A stretch of DNA of 64,000 nucleotides from Deltaproteobacteria bacterium (lineage in GTDB: Bacteria > Desulfobacterota > Desulfomonilia > UBA1062): contig JAGOOG010000005.1 in NCBI GenBank assembly GCA_017992605.1, positions 62,001 through 126,000 on the forward strand. Direction: 5' to 3'. Of the stretch, positions 55,005 through 62,716 are shown in pieces. A program made the position numbers and the translations under genes. The notes beneath the pieces are model-generated. The model saw only the letters and a program-made list of their open reading frames with translations, was not told the origin of the DNA and ran no database searches. The number at the start of each line of letters is the position of its first letter. Positions within the stretch are counted from its first letter, which is position 1.

Positions 55005-56279
55005 TTATTTCAGGAACGGCGACCAGGCGGGCTCGGAAAAACCGCCCCCGGTCGTCACGGGGACCGCCGCCATGCCCAGGAGGTCCGTCACGTAGATATT
55101 CCCGTTCGCGGCTGCGAAGGCGATGAGCCTGCCGTCCGGCGAGAACGCGGGGGCCTCGTCTGACAGGCCCGAGCCCGGGAGCACCCTGAACTTCGACCCG
55201 TCGGGCCTCACCAGGCCGATACGGTACTTGCCGTCACCGGCCAGGTGCGAGAAGGCCACCAGGTCGCCCCTGGGCGAGAAGACCGGCTCGGTGTTGTACT
55301 TCCCCTCGTAGGTCAGGCGGGTCACCTTCCGGGTGGCCAGGTCGAGGAGGAAGATGTGGGGGTTGCCGGCCCTCGAGGAGCAGAAAACCACGCTCCTGCC
55401 GTCGGGGGAAAAGGAGGGCGAGGTGTCGGTGGCCCAGCTGTTGGTGAGGCGGGTCCTGCCCGAACCGTCCAGGTTCATCAGGTAGATCTCCGGGTTGCCG
55501 TCGCTGGACTGGGTCACGGCGAGCCTGGTTCCCCCCGGATCGAAGGCGGGCGTGATGTTGATGCCCTTGAGCCCGGCCAGGAGGTTCAGCCGGAAGGAGA
55601 CCGTGTCGAAGACGTACAGGTCGGGGTTGTTCCGGTAGTAGGTCACCAGGGCGATCCTCTTCCCGTCGGGCGACCATGCGGGATTCAGCACGAGGCTGCC
55701 GCCCCCCTTGATGGTGGTGCCGCCGGTGCCGTCGCACCACATGACGTGGAGCTGCTTTGCGCCCTTCACCTTCTTGATGCACGCGATCTTTGACGAGAAC
55801 AGGGGGGCGAGAGCGAACTTCTCCTTGAGCATGTGGTTCATGAAGGCGTGGACCGCCCGCTCCATGGTCTGCAGGCCGCTCGTGTAGGTCGTGCGCTCGA
55901 TGACGTTGCCGGTGCTGATCTCGATCATCTGGACCCTGAACAGGACCGTCTGCCCCTGGCGGGAAACCGTTGCCGCGACCACGTAGTCCGCCCCGATGAG
56001 GGTCCAGTCCTTCAGGGACCCGGGCTGTATCTCGCCGAGCGGGCCCGGGTTGACGTAGCCCTGGGGCGCTATGACCTCGAAGAGGCCCGTGATGGCGAAG
56101 TCCCTGGCACAGACGGTCCACAGCTGCCCGGTCAGGTCCCCGGGCCCGGCATAGGCGGGCATGGCGACCCTCATCTTGCGGAACTCGCTCGCCTCGACGT
56201 CTATGTGGACCTGCTGGGCCCGCAGCATGCAGGGCGCGAGAACCACCGCGACAAGGATAAACATCCGGTATCTTTTCAT
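55005..56279 (-). CDS. tolB: Tol-Pal system beta-propeller protein TolB
   Basis: The 424-residue periplasmic protein has a signal peptide ending MLRA and an N-terminal domain (about 25-160: VEASEFRKMRVAMPAYAGPG; DYVVAATVSRQGQTVLFRVQ). A six-bladed propeller follows, with repeated TSPSFSPDGRSVVFCSSRAG-type blades. TolB shuttles between Pal and TolA. The chosen ATG at 56279 overlaps the tolA stop (ATGA); an open frame continues upstream but is only a shadow of tolA. The C-terminus ends PAWSPFLK. Confidence 0.95.
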   Translation of the reverse strand: MKRYRMFILVAVVLAPCMLRAQQVHIDVEASEFRKMRVAMPAYAGPGDLTGQLWTVCARDFAITGLFEVIAPQGYVNPGPLGEIQPGSLKDWTLIGADYVVAATVSRQGQTVLFRVQMIEISTGNVIERTTYTSGLQTMERAVHAFMNHMLKEKFALAPLFSSKIACIKKVKGAKQLHVMWCDGTGGTTIKGGGSLVLNPAWSPDGKRIALVTYYRNNPDLYVFDTVSFRLNLLAGLKGINITPAFDPGGTRLAVTQSSDGNPEIYLMNLDGSGRTRLTNSWATDTSPSFSPDGRSVVFCSSRAGNPHIFLLDLATRKVTRLTYEGKYNTEPVFSPRGDLVAFSHLAGDGKYRIGLVRPDGSKFRVLPGSGLSDEAPAFSPDGRLIAFAAANGNIYVTDLLGMAAVPVTTGGGFSEPAWSPFLK

Positions 56280-56992
56280 TGCAGCACTCCTTTCGGGGGC
56301 GTGAACGACATGGTGACCTCGACCCAATCCTCTCCCGCGATGAGAACGAGGGGCGGCTGCGGGAAGCGGCCGATCCTGCCGAGCGCCACGAGGACGGAAC
56401 GGTCGAAGGGGACATTCCCGGAGGATACGAGGAGCTTCTTCTGGAGGAGTTCCCCGGCCCGCCCGACCCTGAGCAGGTAGGTCGTCTGCAGGGAGGCGTC
56501 CATCTGCTCGATCTCCGGCGGCGTCCGCCAGAGGGACTCCACCATGCCCCGCACCCGTGACTTCCACAGGGCTATCTCCGAGGCGGTTCCCCCGGCAGGG
56601 CCGCGGGCCGGACCACTTGCCGCCCCCCTGGCCTGGCCCCGGATGAGGTTCGCGGCGTCGGGCATGTCCGGGGACGCCACGGGCGCCTCGGGCCTGATGT
56701 CGGAGGGAGAGAACTCCGGGGCGTGGTCCTTTCCGCCCTGCTCCTTGCCTATCTCGCTGATGGACGGGGCCTTGGCGCCCCGGGTGTACACGAAACGCTT
56801 CCCCTGGGGCGCGGGCGCGCTCTCCGGCGAGCCCGCCCCGCCGCCGGCGGCAGGGACCCCGGCGACGATGGCTACCTCGTAGACCGCCGCGGGGTCGAAC
56901 GTTCTGCCGCCCCAGTCGACTTCCACCATGGCGAGGATGAGCACCAGGTGGCAGGCCAGGGATATGATGACGAATTTCCTTAAACGGACCAT
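56276..56992 (-). CDS. tolA: TolA/TonB-type energy transducer
   Basis: The 238-residue protein has one N-terminal membrane helix (about 7-24: VIISLACHLVLILAMVEV), a Pro/Ala-rich linker shorter than the long helix of E. coli TolA, and a C-terminal TonB/TolA domain (about 140-238: GMVESLWRTPPEIEQMDASL; KLLVSSGNVPFDRSVLVAL). It spans the periplasm between TolQ/TolR and TolB/Pal. TonB identity is conceivable, but the operon context gives TolA. It starts 11 bases after the tolR stop. Confidence 0.88.
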   Translation of the reverse strand: MVRLRKFVIISLACHLVLILAMVEVDWGGRTFDPAAVYEVAIVAGVPAAGGGAGSPESAPAPQGKRFVYTRGAKAPSISEIGKEQGGKDHAPEFSPSDIRPEAPVASPDMPDAANLIRGQARGAASGPARGPAGGTASEIALWKSRVRGMVESLWRTPPEIEQMDASLQTTYLLRVGRAGELLQKKLLVSSGNVPFDRSVLVALGRIGRFPQPPLVLIAGEDWVEVTMSFTPPKGVLQ

Positions 56993-57003
56993 CCTGCCTC
57001 GTG

Positions 57004-57414
57004 CTACTGGCCGCTGGGTGCCGGCGGCTGGGTCACCAGGCCGATCTTGGTCAGGCCGGTGGAGCGTATGAGGGACATGACCTGGACGACGAAGCCGTAC
57101 GGTATGCCCTTGTCGGCCTGGAGGTACACCGCGTCGATGGACCGCTGCTCCCTGACCTGTCCCAGGATGAGCTCGAGGCGGTCCAGCTCCACCGGCGACC
57201 CGTTGATGTCGATGACCCTGTCGCTACCGATGGTGATCACCAGGTCCTGGCTCTCGCCCAAGGCCCGTGCCTCCGCCTCGGGGAGATCGACCTTCATCCC
57301 CTCCTTCATCATGGGGGCCGAGACCATGAAGATGATGAGGAGCACCAGCATGACGTCCACGAACGGCGTCACGTTGATGTCGGACATGAAGCTCCGGGGC
57401 TTAGTTGTCTGCAT
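57004..57414 (-). CDS. tolR: Tol-Pal proton channel component TolR
   Basis: The 136-residue ExbD/TolR protein has one membrane helix with the functional Asp in NVTPFVDVMLVLLIIFMVSA near residue 20. The periplasmic domain follows (ITIGSDRVIDINGSPVELDR; YLQADKGIPYGFVVQVM). It forms a proton-driven stator with TolQ, the same type of motor as MotAB/ExbBD. It overlaps the tolQ end by 14 bases. Confidence 0.95.
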   Translation of the reverse strand: MQTTKPRSFMSDINVTPFVDVMLVLLIIFMVSAPMMKEGMKVDLPEAEARALGESQDLVITIGSDRVIDINGSPVELDRLELILGQVREQRSIDAVYLQADKGIPYGFVVQVMSLIRSTGLTKIGLVTQPPAPSGQ

Positions 57415-58114
57415 GGAGCATCCCCCTGCGCAGGGCGTTGACGAAGTCCACCTGGAACTGGTCCATCTGGCCCGACGCCACCGTGACCAGGCTGTTGAAA
57501 TAGTTGTAGAAGAGCACCGCCGGGATGGCCACGAAAAGGCCTGCCGCGGTGGCGATGAGCGCCTCGGATATCCCCGGGGCCACGGTGGCGAGGTTGGCCG
57601 AACCCATGAGCGCGATATGCCTGAAGGAGTCCATGATGCCCCACACCGTTCCGAACAGCCCGATGAAGGGGCTCGCGTTGCTGATGCTCGCGAGGAACCC
57701 CAGGCCGTACGAGAGGTTCATGGTCTGCCGGGCATTGGCATTGCCGAGCCTGGCCTCGACGTTGACGAGCATGACCTGGTTGAGCGAGCCGGTCTTGCCG
57801 GAGAGCCTGGTCACCTCGTCGAGACCCTCCTCGAACATGTGCGCCACCGGGCAGTCGCCGGCCTTTTCCGCGGCCTCCTTGAGCCTGGACAGGCTTCCCG
57901 CCCGGGCGGCGGTCTCGAGGATGCCGGAGGACCTTTTCCTCGCCCTGGAGAGCAGGATCCACTTCTGGACGATGATGCCCCACGAGAATATGGAGAAGAC
58001 GAACAGGATGAGCAGCACCAGTTTCACCACGGGATCGGCGTCGACGATCATGGTGCCGATGTTGCCCCTGAACTGTGCGCTCGCTGCGTATGCGCTCGAT
58101 GTTAATCCCGGCAT
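57401..58114 (-). CDS. tolQ: Tol-Pal proton channel component TolQ
   Basis: The 237-residue ExbB/TolQ/MotA-family protein has three membrane helices: VVKLVLLILFVFSIFSWGII (about 30-50), LGFLASISNASPFIGLFGTV (about 140-160) and ALIATAAGLFVAIPAVLFYN (about 180-200). The last two flank the proton path. With TolR it energises TolA during cell constriction. AAGGAGG precedes the ATG. It is the first gene of tolQ-tolR-tolA-tolB-pal-cpoB. A sensor kinase gene ends 57 bases upstream on the same strand. Confidence 0.95.
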   Translation of the reverse strand: MPGLTSSAYAASAQFRGNIGTMIVDADPVVKLVLLILFVFSIFSWGIIVQKWILLSRARKRSSGILETAARAGSLSRLKEAAEKAGDCPVAHMFEEGLDEVTRLSGKTGSLNQVMLVNVEARLGNANARQTMNLSYGLGFLASISNASPFIGLFGTVWGIMDSFRHIALMGSANLATVAPGISEALIATAAGLFVAIPAVLFYNYFNSLVTVASGQMDQFQVDFVNALRRGMLHADN

Positions 58115-58171
58115 CGATGAACCTCCTTGCTTTACGTTTGCCCCGGCGTCACGGAAGACGGCCCGCCCTTC

Positions 58172-59242
58172 TCACCCGATCGCGCCCGAATCCTTCGGCA
58201 GGGTGATGATGAAGGTCGTCCCCCCGGGGTTCGACACGAAGGTGATGTCCCCGCCGTGCAGCTTGACGATCCGGTACGTGATGGACAGGCCCAGCCCGAT
58301 CCCCTTGTGCTTGGTGGTGAAGAAGGGATCGAAGATCCTCCCCTTCACGTTGTCGGGGATGCCCTTGCCCGTGTCCGAGACCATGATCTCGACCCTGCCG
58401 TCCCGCTCGGCGAGGTTGACCTCCATGCGCCCCCCGAATTCCATGGCCTGGATCGCGTTGATGAACACGTTCATGAGGACCTGCTGGATCATGTGGGGGT
58501 CGGCCCTGACGCTCGTCTTCGTGGGCGGGTGGAACTCGATGATCTCCACGTGGTTCTCGCGGGCCGTGTCCCTGACCATGTACACCGCGTTCTCTACGAT
58601 CTTCGAGAGGTCGCAGGTGGCGATGGAGAGCTCCCGGGGCCTGGCGAAGTCGAAGAAACCGAGCAGCAGCCTGTTCAGCCGGTCGATCTCGCCGATGATC
58701 CGGGAGACGTACGCCTTGCGGTGATCCCCCGCTCCCAGCTCCTCGTTCAGCGCCTGGGCCGTGGTCTTGATCCCGGCCAGTGGGTTCCTGATCTCGTGGG
58801 CGATGCCCGACGTGAGCTCACCGACGGACGCGAGCTTGTCCATCTTGAGTATCTCGCTCTGGAGCCTGTGGATCTCGGTGATGTCGGTCAGGAACACGGC
58901 GGATTTCCCGTCCTTCAGGGGGTGTTTGCTCAGCCGCAGCGTGAGGCGGTCGTTCCCCTTGGTCCGGATCATGGTCTCCTTCCTGGACAGGTCACGCTCG
59001 ATGAGGCCGTCGACGTTGATGTCCTTCAGGGCGGCGGCGCTTATGCCCAGGTAGTCGAGGGCCGCCCTGTTGGCAAAGACCACGCTGCCGTCGTCTTCGG
59101 CCAGCATGACACCGGTGGGCAGCATCTCGAGGATCTCGCGGAGGCCGTCCGTATCCATGGAACCCATATAGCCAATGCCTCCCAAAACATCCAGAGAAAT
59201 CTCACCTGTATGTGACACTTTTTTCCCCATTTGAATATTCAT
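58172..59242 (-). CDS. PAS-containing sensor histidine kinase (NtrB-like)
   Basis: The 356-residue cytoplasmic kinase has a PAS domain (about 35-135: LREILEMLPTGVMLAEDDGS), a HisKA domain with the phospho-acceptor in LTSGIAHEIRNPLAGIKTTA, and an ATP-binding domain with LMNVFINAIQAM (N box), VSDTGKGIPD (G1) and GIGLGLSITYRIVKLHGG (G2). The layout resembles NtrB, which often partners a sigma-54 activator; the flagellar-type activator at 199-1533 has a receiver, but pairing is speculative. No response regulator is adjacent. A start at 59167, ten bases after GGGAGG, would remove 25 residues of no clear fold. Confidence 0.9.
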   Translation of the reverse strand: MNIQMGKKVSHTGEISLDVLGGIGYMGSMDTDGLREILEMLPTGVMLAEDDGSVVFANRAALDYLGISAAALKDINVDGLIERDLSRKETMIRTKGNDRLTLRLSKHPLKDGKSAVFLTDITEIHRLQSEILKMDKLASVGELTSGIAHEIRNPLAGIKTTAQALNEELGAGDHRKAYVSRIIGEIDRLNRLLLGFFDFARPRELSIATCDLSKIVENAVYMVRDTARENHVEIIEFHPPTKTSVRADPHMIQQVLMNVFINAIQAMEFGGRMEVNLAERDGRVEIMVSDTGKGIPDNVKGRIFDPFFTTKHKGIGLGLSITYRIVKLHGGDITFVSNPGGTTFIITLPKDSGAIG

Positions 59243-59295
59243 TTATCATCATGATTTCTCGAGATATAATTAATCCATCATGGGACAACTTCATG

Positions 59296-59324
59296 TTGAC
59301 TTTACTATATTATTAATCTATATG
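59296..59324 (+). promoter_or_regulatory. Sigma-70 promoter of the division/cell-wall cluster
   Basis: TTGACT (59296-59301) and TATATG (59319-59324) are 17 bases apart, with a start near 59331 and a leader of about 36 bases before the mraZ GTG. The surrounding 60 bases are AT-rich. Confidence 0.65.
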
Positions 59325-59328
59325 GCAT

Positions 59329-59358
59329 AAAGTGTCATTTTGTGTCAACCACGTGAGG
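59329..59358 (+). promoter_or_regulatory. Three phased repeats, candidate MraZ operator
   Basis: AAAGTGTCAT, TTTGTGTCAA and CCACGTGAGG stand head to tail, each ten bases long with GTG at the same place (one helical turn). They cover the predicted start site of mraZ. MraZ proteins autoregulate through short direct repeats in this position, and the first copy resembles the AAAGTG-type box known for some bacteria. The third repeat is weaker. Confidence 0.55.
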
Positions 59359-59366
59359 GGGTAGCG

Positions 59367-59810
59367 GTGCTCAAGGGGCATTACGTAAACACCATCAATG
59401 AGAAGGGGAGGCTCAGCATCCCGTCCAAATTCAGGGATTTCCTGAGCGAGTGGGGCGCGAACGTCCTGATCGTGACCAAGAGCATCGATCCCTGCCTGTG
59501 GGTGTTCACTCCGGACGAGTGGGAAAAGATGGAGAAGATGGCCGCAGGCCTTTCCATGGTGAAGAAGGTGGATATCGTGTTCAAGCGGCATGTCGTGGGA
59601 TCGGCGGAGGAATGCCCCCTCGATGCGCAGGGCAGGATCCTCATCCCGTCGAGTCTGCGCGATTATGCGGGTCTCAGGAAAAAGTGCCTGGTGGTCGGCC
59701 TCGTCGACCGCATCGAGATCTGGGACAAGGACACGTATGACAAAGACATGGAGGAGGCGCTCATAGACTCCGAGAAGTTGCGCGAGGGGCTTGCCAGTAT
59801 CGGCGTGTAG
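59367..59810 (+). CDS. mraZ: Transcriptional regulator MraZ
   Basis: The 147-residue protein has two AbrB/SpoVT-like halves: LKGHYVNTINEKGRLSIPSK in the first and ECPLDAQGRILIPSSLRDYA in the second. MraZ forms a ring-shaped oligomer that binds repeats in front of its own gene and represses the division/cell-wall cluster. The start is GTG at 59367 (VLKGHY) behind GAGGGGGTAGCG; a longer frame from 59340 would begin upstream of the Shine-Dalgarno. It is followed after four bases by rsmH. Confidence 0.95.
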   Translation: MLKGHYVNTINEKGRLSIPSKFRDFLSEWGANVLIVTKSIDPCLWVFTPDEWEKMEKMAAGLSMVKKVDIVFKRHVVGSAEECPLDAQGRILIPSSLRDYAGLRKKCLVVGLVDRIEIWDKDTYDKDMEEALIDSEKLREGLASIGV

Positions 59811-59814
59811 GACG

Positions 59815-60738
59815 ATGAAGCATGTCCCCGTACTTCTCAAGGAGGTCCTCGAGGTGATGGTGCCGGTCGACGGCGGAAGATACTTCGACGGGACCCTCGG
59901 CGACGGGGGTCATGCCATGGCCATCCTCGATGCATGCTCACCCTCGGGCGAACTCGCCGGGTGCGACCTCGACCGCGACGCTCTGACGAGGGTCTCGCAG
60001 GCGCTGACGCCTTTTCACCCCCGAACCCATCTCTTCCACGCCAATTACGCCTCCATCGACGACATCTGCGACCGCCTCGGCTGGGTGAGCCTCGACGGGG
60101 TCCTCGTGGATCTCGGCATGTCGTCGGGGGAACTCGACGACGAGGCCAGGGGCTTCTCGTTCCAGGGGCAGGGGCCGCTGGACATGCGGTACGACCGCGA
60201 TGGGGGCCTGAGCGCACACGACGTGGTGAACGCCTACGACGAGGAGCTCCTCGCGGGCATCATCCGCGAATACGGCGAGGAGCGCTTCGCCCGCAGGATC
60301 GCCAGACGCATCGTCGAGTCGCGGCCAGTCAAGACCACGCAGGAGCTGGCGGACATCGTCGGCCGGGCCATTCCGAGGCGGTTCTGGCCCGCGAGGATCC
60401 ACCCGGCGACGCGGACCTTCCAGGCGATCCGCCTGGAGGTCAATGCCGAGCTCGACAACCTGAAGACGTTCCTGCCCAAGGCCTCGGCCCTGCTGGCCGA
60501 AGGCGGCGTGCTCGCGGTCATCTCGTTTCACTCGCTCGAGGACCGCATCGTGAAACGGTTTTTCGCCGGCCACACGGCCACCCTCCTTCACCGGCCGGGG
60601 CTTCCTTTGCAGCGGGAAGCCCCGGTGGTACCCCTGAGGCGGATCACGAAGAAGCCTGTCCTGGCATGCGATGAGGAGGTCCGGTGCAACCCCCGGGCCA
60701 GGAGCGCCAAGCTGCGTGCGGCCCGGAGGGTCTCATGA
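59815..60738 (+). CDS. rsmH: 16S rRNA (cytosine-1402-N4)-methyltransferase RsmH
   Basis: The 307-residue SAM-dependent methyltransferase is also called MraW. It has HVPVLLKEVLEVM at the N-terminus, the SAM site YFDGTLGDGGHAMAIL, and DGVLVDLGMSSGELDD-type motifs. The signature RMxxFHPAT-like segment reads ILAR-type PARIHPATRTFQAIRLEVN, and VISFHSLEDRIVKRFF follows. It methylates C1402 in the ribosomal decoding site. The ATG at 59815 is four bases after the mraZ stop; its stop overlaps the ftsL start (ATGA). Confidence 0.96.
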   Translation: MKHVPVLLKEVLEVMVPVDGGRYFDGTLGDGGHAMAILDACSPSGELAGCDLDRDALTRVSQALTPFHPRTHLFHANYASIDDICDRLGWVSLDGVLVDLGMSSGELDDEARGFSFQGQGPLDMRYDRDGGLSAHDVVNAYDEELLAGIIREYGEERFARRIARRIVESRPVKTTQELADIVGRAIPRRFWPARIHPATRTFQAIRLEVNAELDNLKTFLPKASALLAEGGVLAVISFHSLEDRIVKRFFAGHTATLLHRPGLPLQREAPVVPLRRITKKPVLACDEEVRCNPRARSAKLRAARRVS

Positions 60739-61025
60739 GAAGGATCGACCCGGCTCGGGCGTTCCCCTTCTGCATGATCATGCTCCTGACATTGAGTGTC
60801 TGGGCCATGCTCCACGTGTGGTCGCGGCACATGGTCACCGAACTGGGCTACTCGCTCTCCGAGGAACAGGCGCTCAAGGAACGGCTCGTGTCCGAGAACA
60901 AGGCGCTGCGTATCGAGATCTCCACGCTCAAGAGCCCGAAGAGGCTCGAGCTCATAGCGGCCAGAGACCTCGGGCTGGGTACCCCGAAGCCCGAGCAGGT
61001 GGTGCACGTATGGCTGGACGAATAA
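60735..61025 (+). CDS. ftsL: Cell division protein FtsL
   Basis: The 96-residue bitopic protein has a short cytoplasmic N-terminus, a membrane helix (about 10-30: FPFCMIMLLTLSVWAMLHVW) and a periplasmic coiled coil (LSEEQALKERLVSENKALRI) ending with the family LGLGTPKPEQVVHVW motif. It joins FtsB and FtsQ in the divisome and activates FtsWI. It overlaps rsmH by ATGA and ftsI by 16 bases. Confidence 0.9.
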   Translation: MRRIDPARAFPFCMIMLLTLSVWAMLHVWSRHMVTELGYSLSEEQALKERLVSENKALRIEISTLKSPKRLELIAARDLGLGTPKPEQVVHVWLDE

Positions 61026-62716
61026 GGTTCATCCAGTTCGTGCTCCTCGCCATGCTCGGCCTGGTAAGCGCCCGGGCCTTCGAGTTCCAGGTCGTCAACC
61101 CGGCCCTCATCATCGAGAAGTCCCACAAACGGTTCGACCACGCCGTGGAGCTCAGCCCCCATCGGGGGACCATCTTCGACCGCAACGGCCAGCCGCTTGC
61201 CGTCAGCCTCGACGTGAAGTCCGTAGCCGCCAACCCGCGGATCATCGAGAACCGCCGGGATGCCGCCCGGCACCTCGCAAAGGCGCTGCGCATCGACCGC
61301 AGGGCGCTGGAGAAGAAGCTCGGGGGGAAGCGCTACTTCGTGTGGGTCAAACGGCAGGTCACGCCGGACGAGGTGGCAGCCGTCAAGGCCCTCGACATAA
61401 AGGGGGTAGGCTTCTACGACGAGGCCAAGCGTTTCTACCCGGAAAGCGAGTCCCTGGCCAACCTCGTCGGCTTCGTCGGCGTCGACAGCAAGGGGCTCGA
61501 GGGGCTCGAGCTCCAGTACGACGGCCTCCTCAAGGGCAAGGAGCGCAAGATCGGCGTACACCGCGACGGCATGGGCAGGATCATCTACGCCAGGGGACTG
61601 CAGCCCGAGACCGTCAACGACGGGAACACGCTCTGGCTCACCATCGACCGGAGGATACAGCACATCGCATTCCAGGGCCTGAAGAAGGCGGTATCGGACA
61701 ACCGGGCCCAGTCGGGCTTCGTCATCATTTCGAACCCGGCCACGGGCGAGATCCTGGCCCTGACGTCGTATCCCAGCTTCGACCCCAACAGGGGCAGTTA
61801 CCGCCACCTGGCCGGACACGCGAACATGGCCATCACCCACAATTTCGAACCGGGGTCCGTCATCAAGCCCCTGTGGGTGTCGTGGGGCCTCGAGAAGAAG
61901 TCCTTCGGCATGTCCAGGAGCATCTTCTGCGAGAACGGCGCCTTCACCTTCCACCGGGTCACCATCCACGACCACGAGAAGTACGGCTGGCTCCCGGTGA
62001 GCGACATCATCAAGTACAGCAGCAACATCGGCATGGCGAAGCTCATGGACCCCGTCCGTTCCAGCGACATGCACGCGTGCATGGAGGCCTTCGGCCTGCT
62101 CGAGCCCACCGGGATCGACTTCCCCGGCGAGCCCTCGGGCATCACGAGACCACCGGGTTCCTGGACCAGCGTGGACAAGGCCACGATAGCCTTCGGCCAG
62201 GGGTTCGCGGTCACCGGCATCCAGCTCATGACGGCCTTCAATGCCATGGTCAACGGCGGCATGATCATGAAACCCCATCTCGTCGGGCGCATCACCGACG
62301 CCAAGAACAGCACCGTCGAGGAGTTCAGGCCCACCATCATGCGCAGGGTCCTGTCCCAGGCCACGAGCGACCAGGTCGTCGCCGTGATGAAGACCGTCAC
62401 CGTCAAGGGGGGGACCGGCGAGTCGGCCGCCCTGCCCACCTTCCAGATCTTCGGAAAGACCGGCACGGCCCAGAAGGTCGACCACCTCACCGGTGCCTAC
62501 GCGGAGGGCGATTACATCTCCTCGTTCATCGGCGGCGTCATAGACGCCACTGGCAAGACGAGGATGACCATGCTCGTGTGCATCAACGAACCCCGCCCCT
62601 ATTACTACGCGAGCATCGTCGCTTGCCCTTTGTTCAAGGACATTGTATTGCAGTGCGCAAGCATCATGGATCTGAGTCCGAACATCACGATAGCCACCAG
62701 GGAGGGCAGAGGATGA
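61010..62716 (+). CDS. ftsI: Septal peptidoglycan transpeptidase FtsI (PBP3)
   Basis: The 568-residue class B PBP has an N-terminal membrane helix (about 5-22), the dimerisation domain (RGTIFDRNGQPLAVSLDVKS; YPESESLANLVGFVGVDSKG) and a transpeptidase domain. Active-site motifs are SVIK near 282 in FEPGSVIKPLW, SSN in YSSNIGMAKL, and KTGT near 483. No C-terminal PASTA repeats are present. It crosslinks septal wall with FtsW. The ATG at 61010 lies inside ftsL. An open frame upstream is only the shadow of ftsL. Its stop overlaps murE. Confidence 0.95.
   Translation: MAGRIRFIQFVLLAMLGLVSARAFEFQVVNPALIIEKSHKRFDHAVELSPHRGTIFDRNGQPLAVSLDVKSVAANPRIIENRRDAARHLAKALRIDRRALEKKLGGKRYFVWVKRQVTPDEVAAVKALDIKGVGFYDEAKRFYPESESLANLVGFVGVDSKGLEGLELQYDGLLKGKERKIGVHRDGMGRIIYARGLQPETVNDGNTLWLTIDRRIQHIAFQGLKKAVSDNRAQSGFVIISNPATGEILALTSYPSFDPNRGSYRHLAGHANMAITHNFEPGSVIKPLWVSWGLEKKSFGMSRSIFCENGAFTFHRVTIHDHEKYGWLPVSDIIKYSSNIGMAKLMDPVRSSDMHACMEAFGLLEPTGIDFPGEPSGITRPPGSWTSVDKATIAFGQGFAVTGIQLMTAFNAMVNGGMIMKPHLVGRITDAKNSTVEEFRPTIMRRVLSQATSDQVVAVMKTVTVKGGTGESAALPTFQIFGKTGTAQKVDHLTGAYAEGDYISSFIGGVIDATGKTRMTMLVCINEPRPYYYASIVACPLFKDIVLQCASIMDLSPNITIATREGRG

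Noticed and set aside
56280-56567. N-terminal extension of tolB
   Set aside because: The extension lies over tolA in another frame and has no signal peptide; the ATG at 56279 opens a proper signal peptide.
60671-61009. N-terminal extension of ftsI over ftsL
   Set aside because: The extension is the out-of-frame image of rsmH/ftsL; the homologous start with a membrane helix is at 61010.
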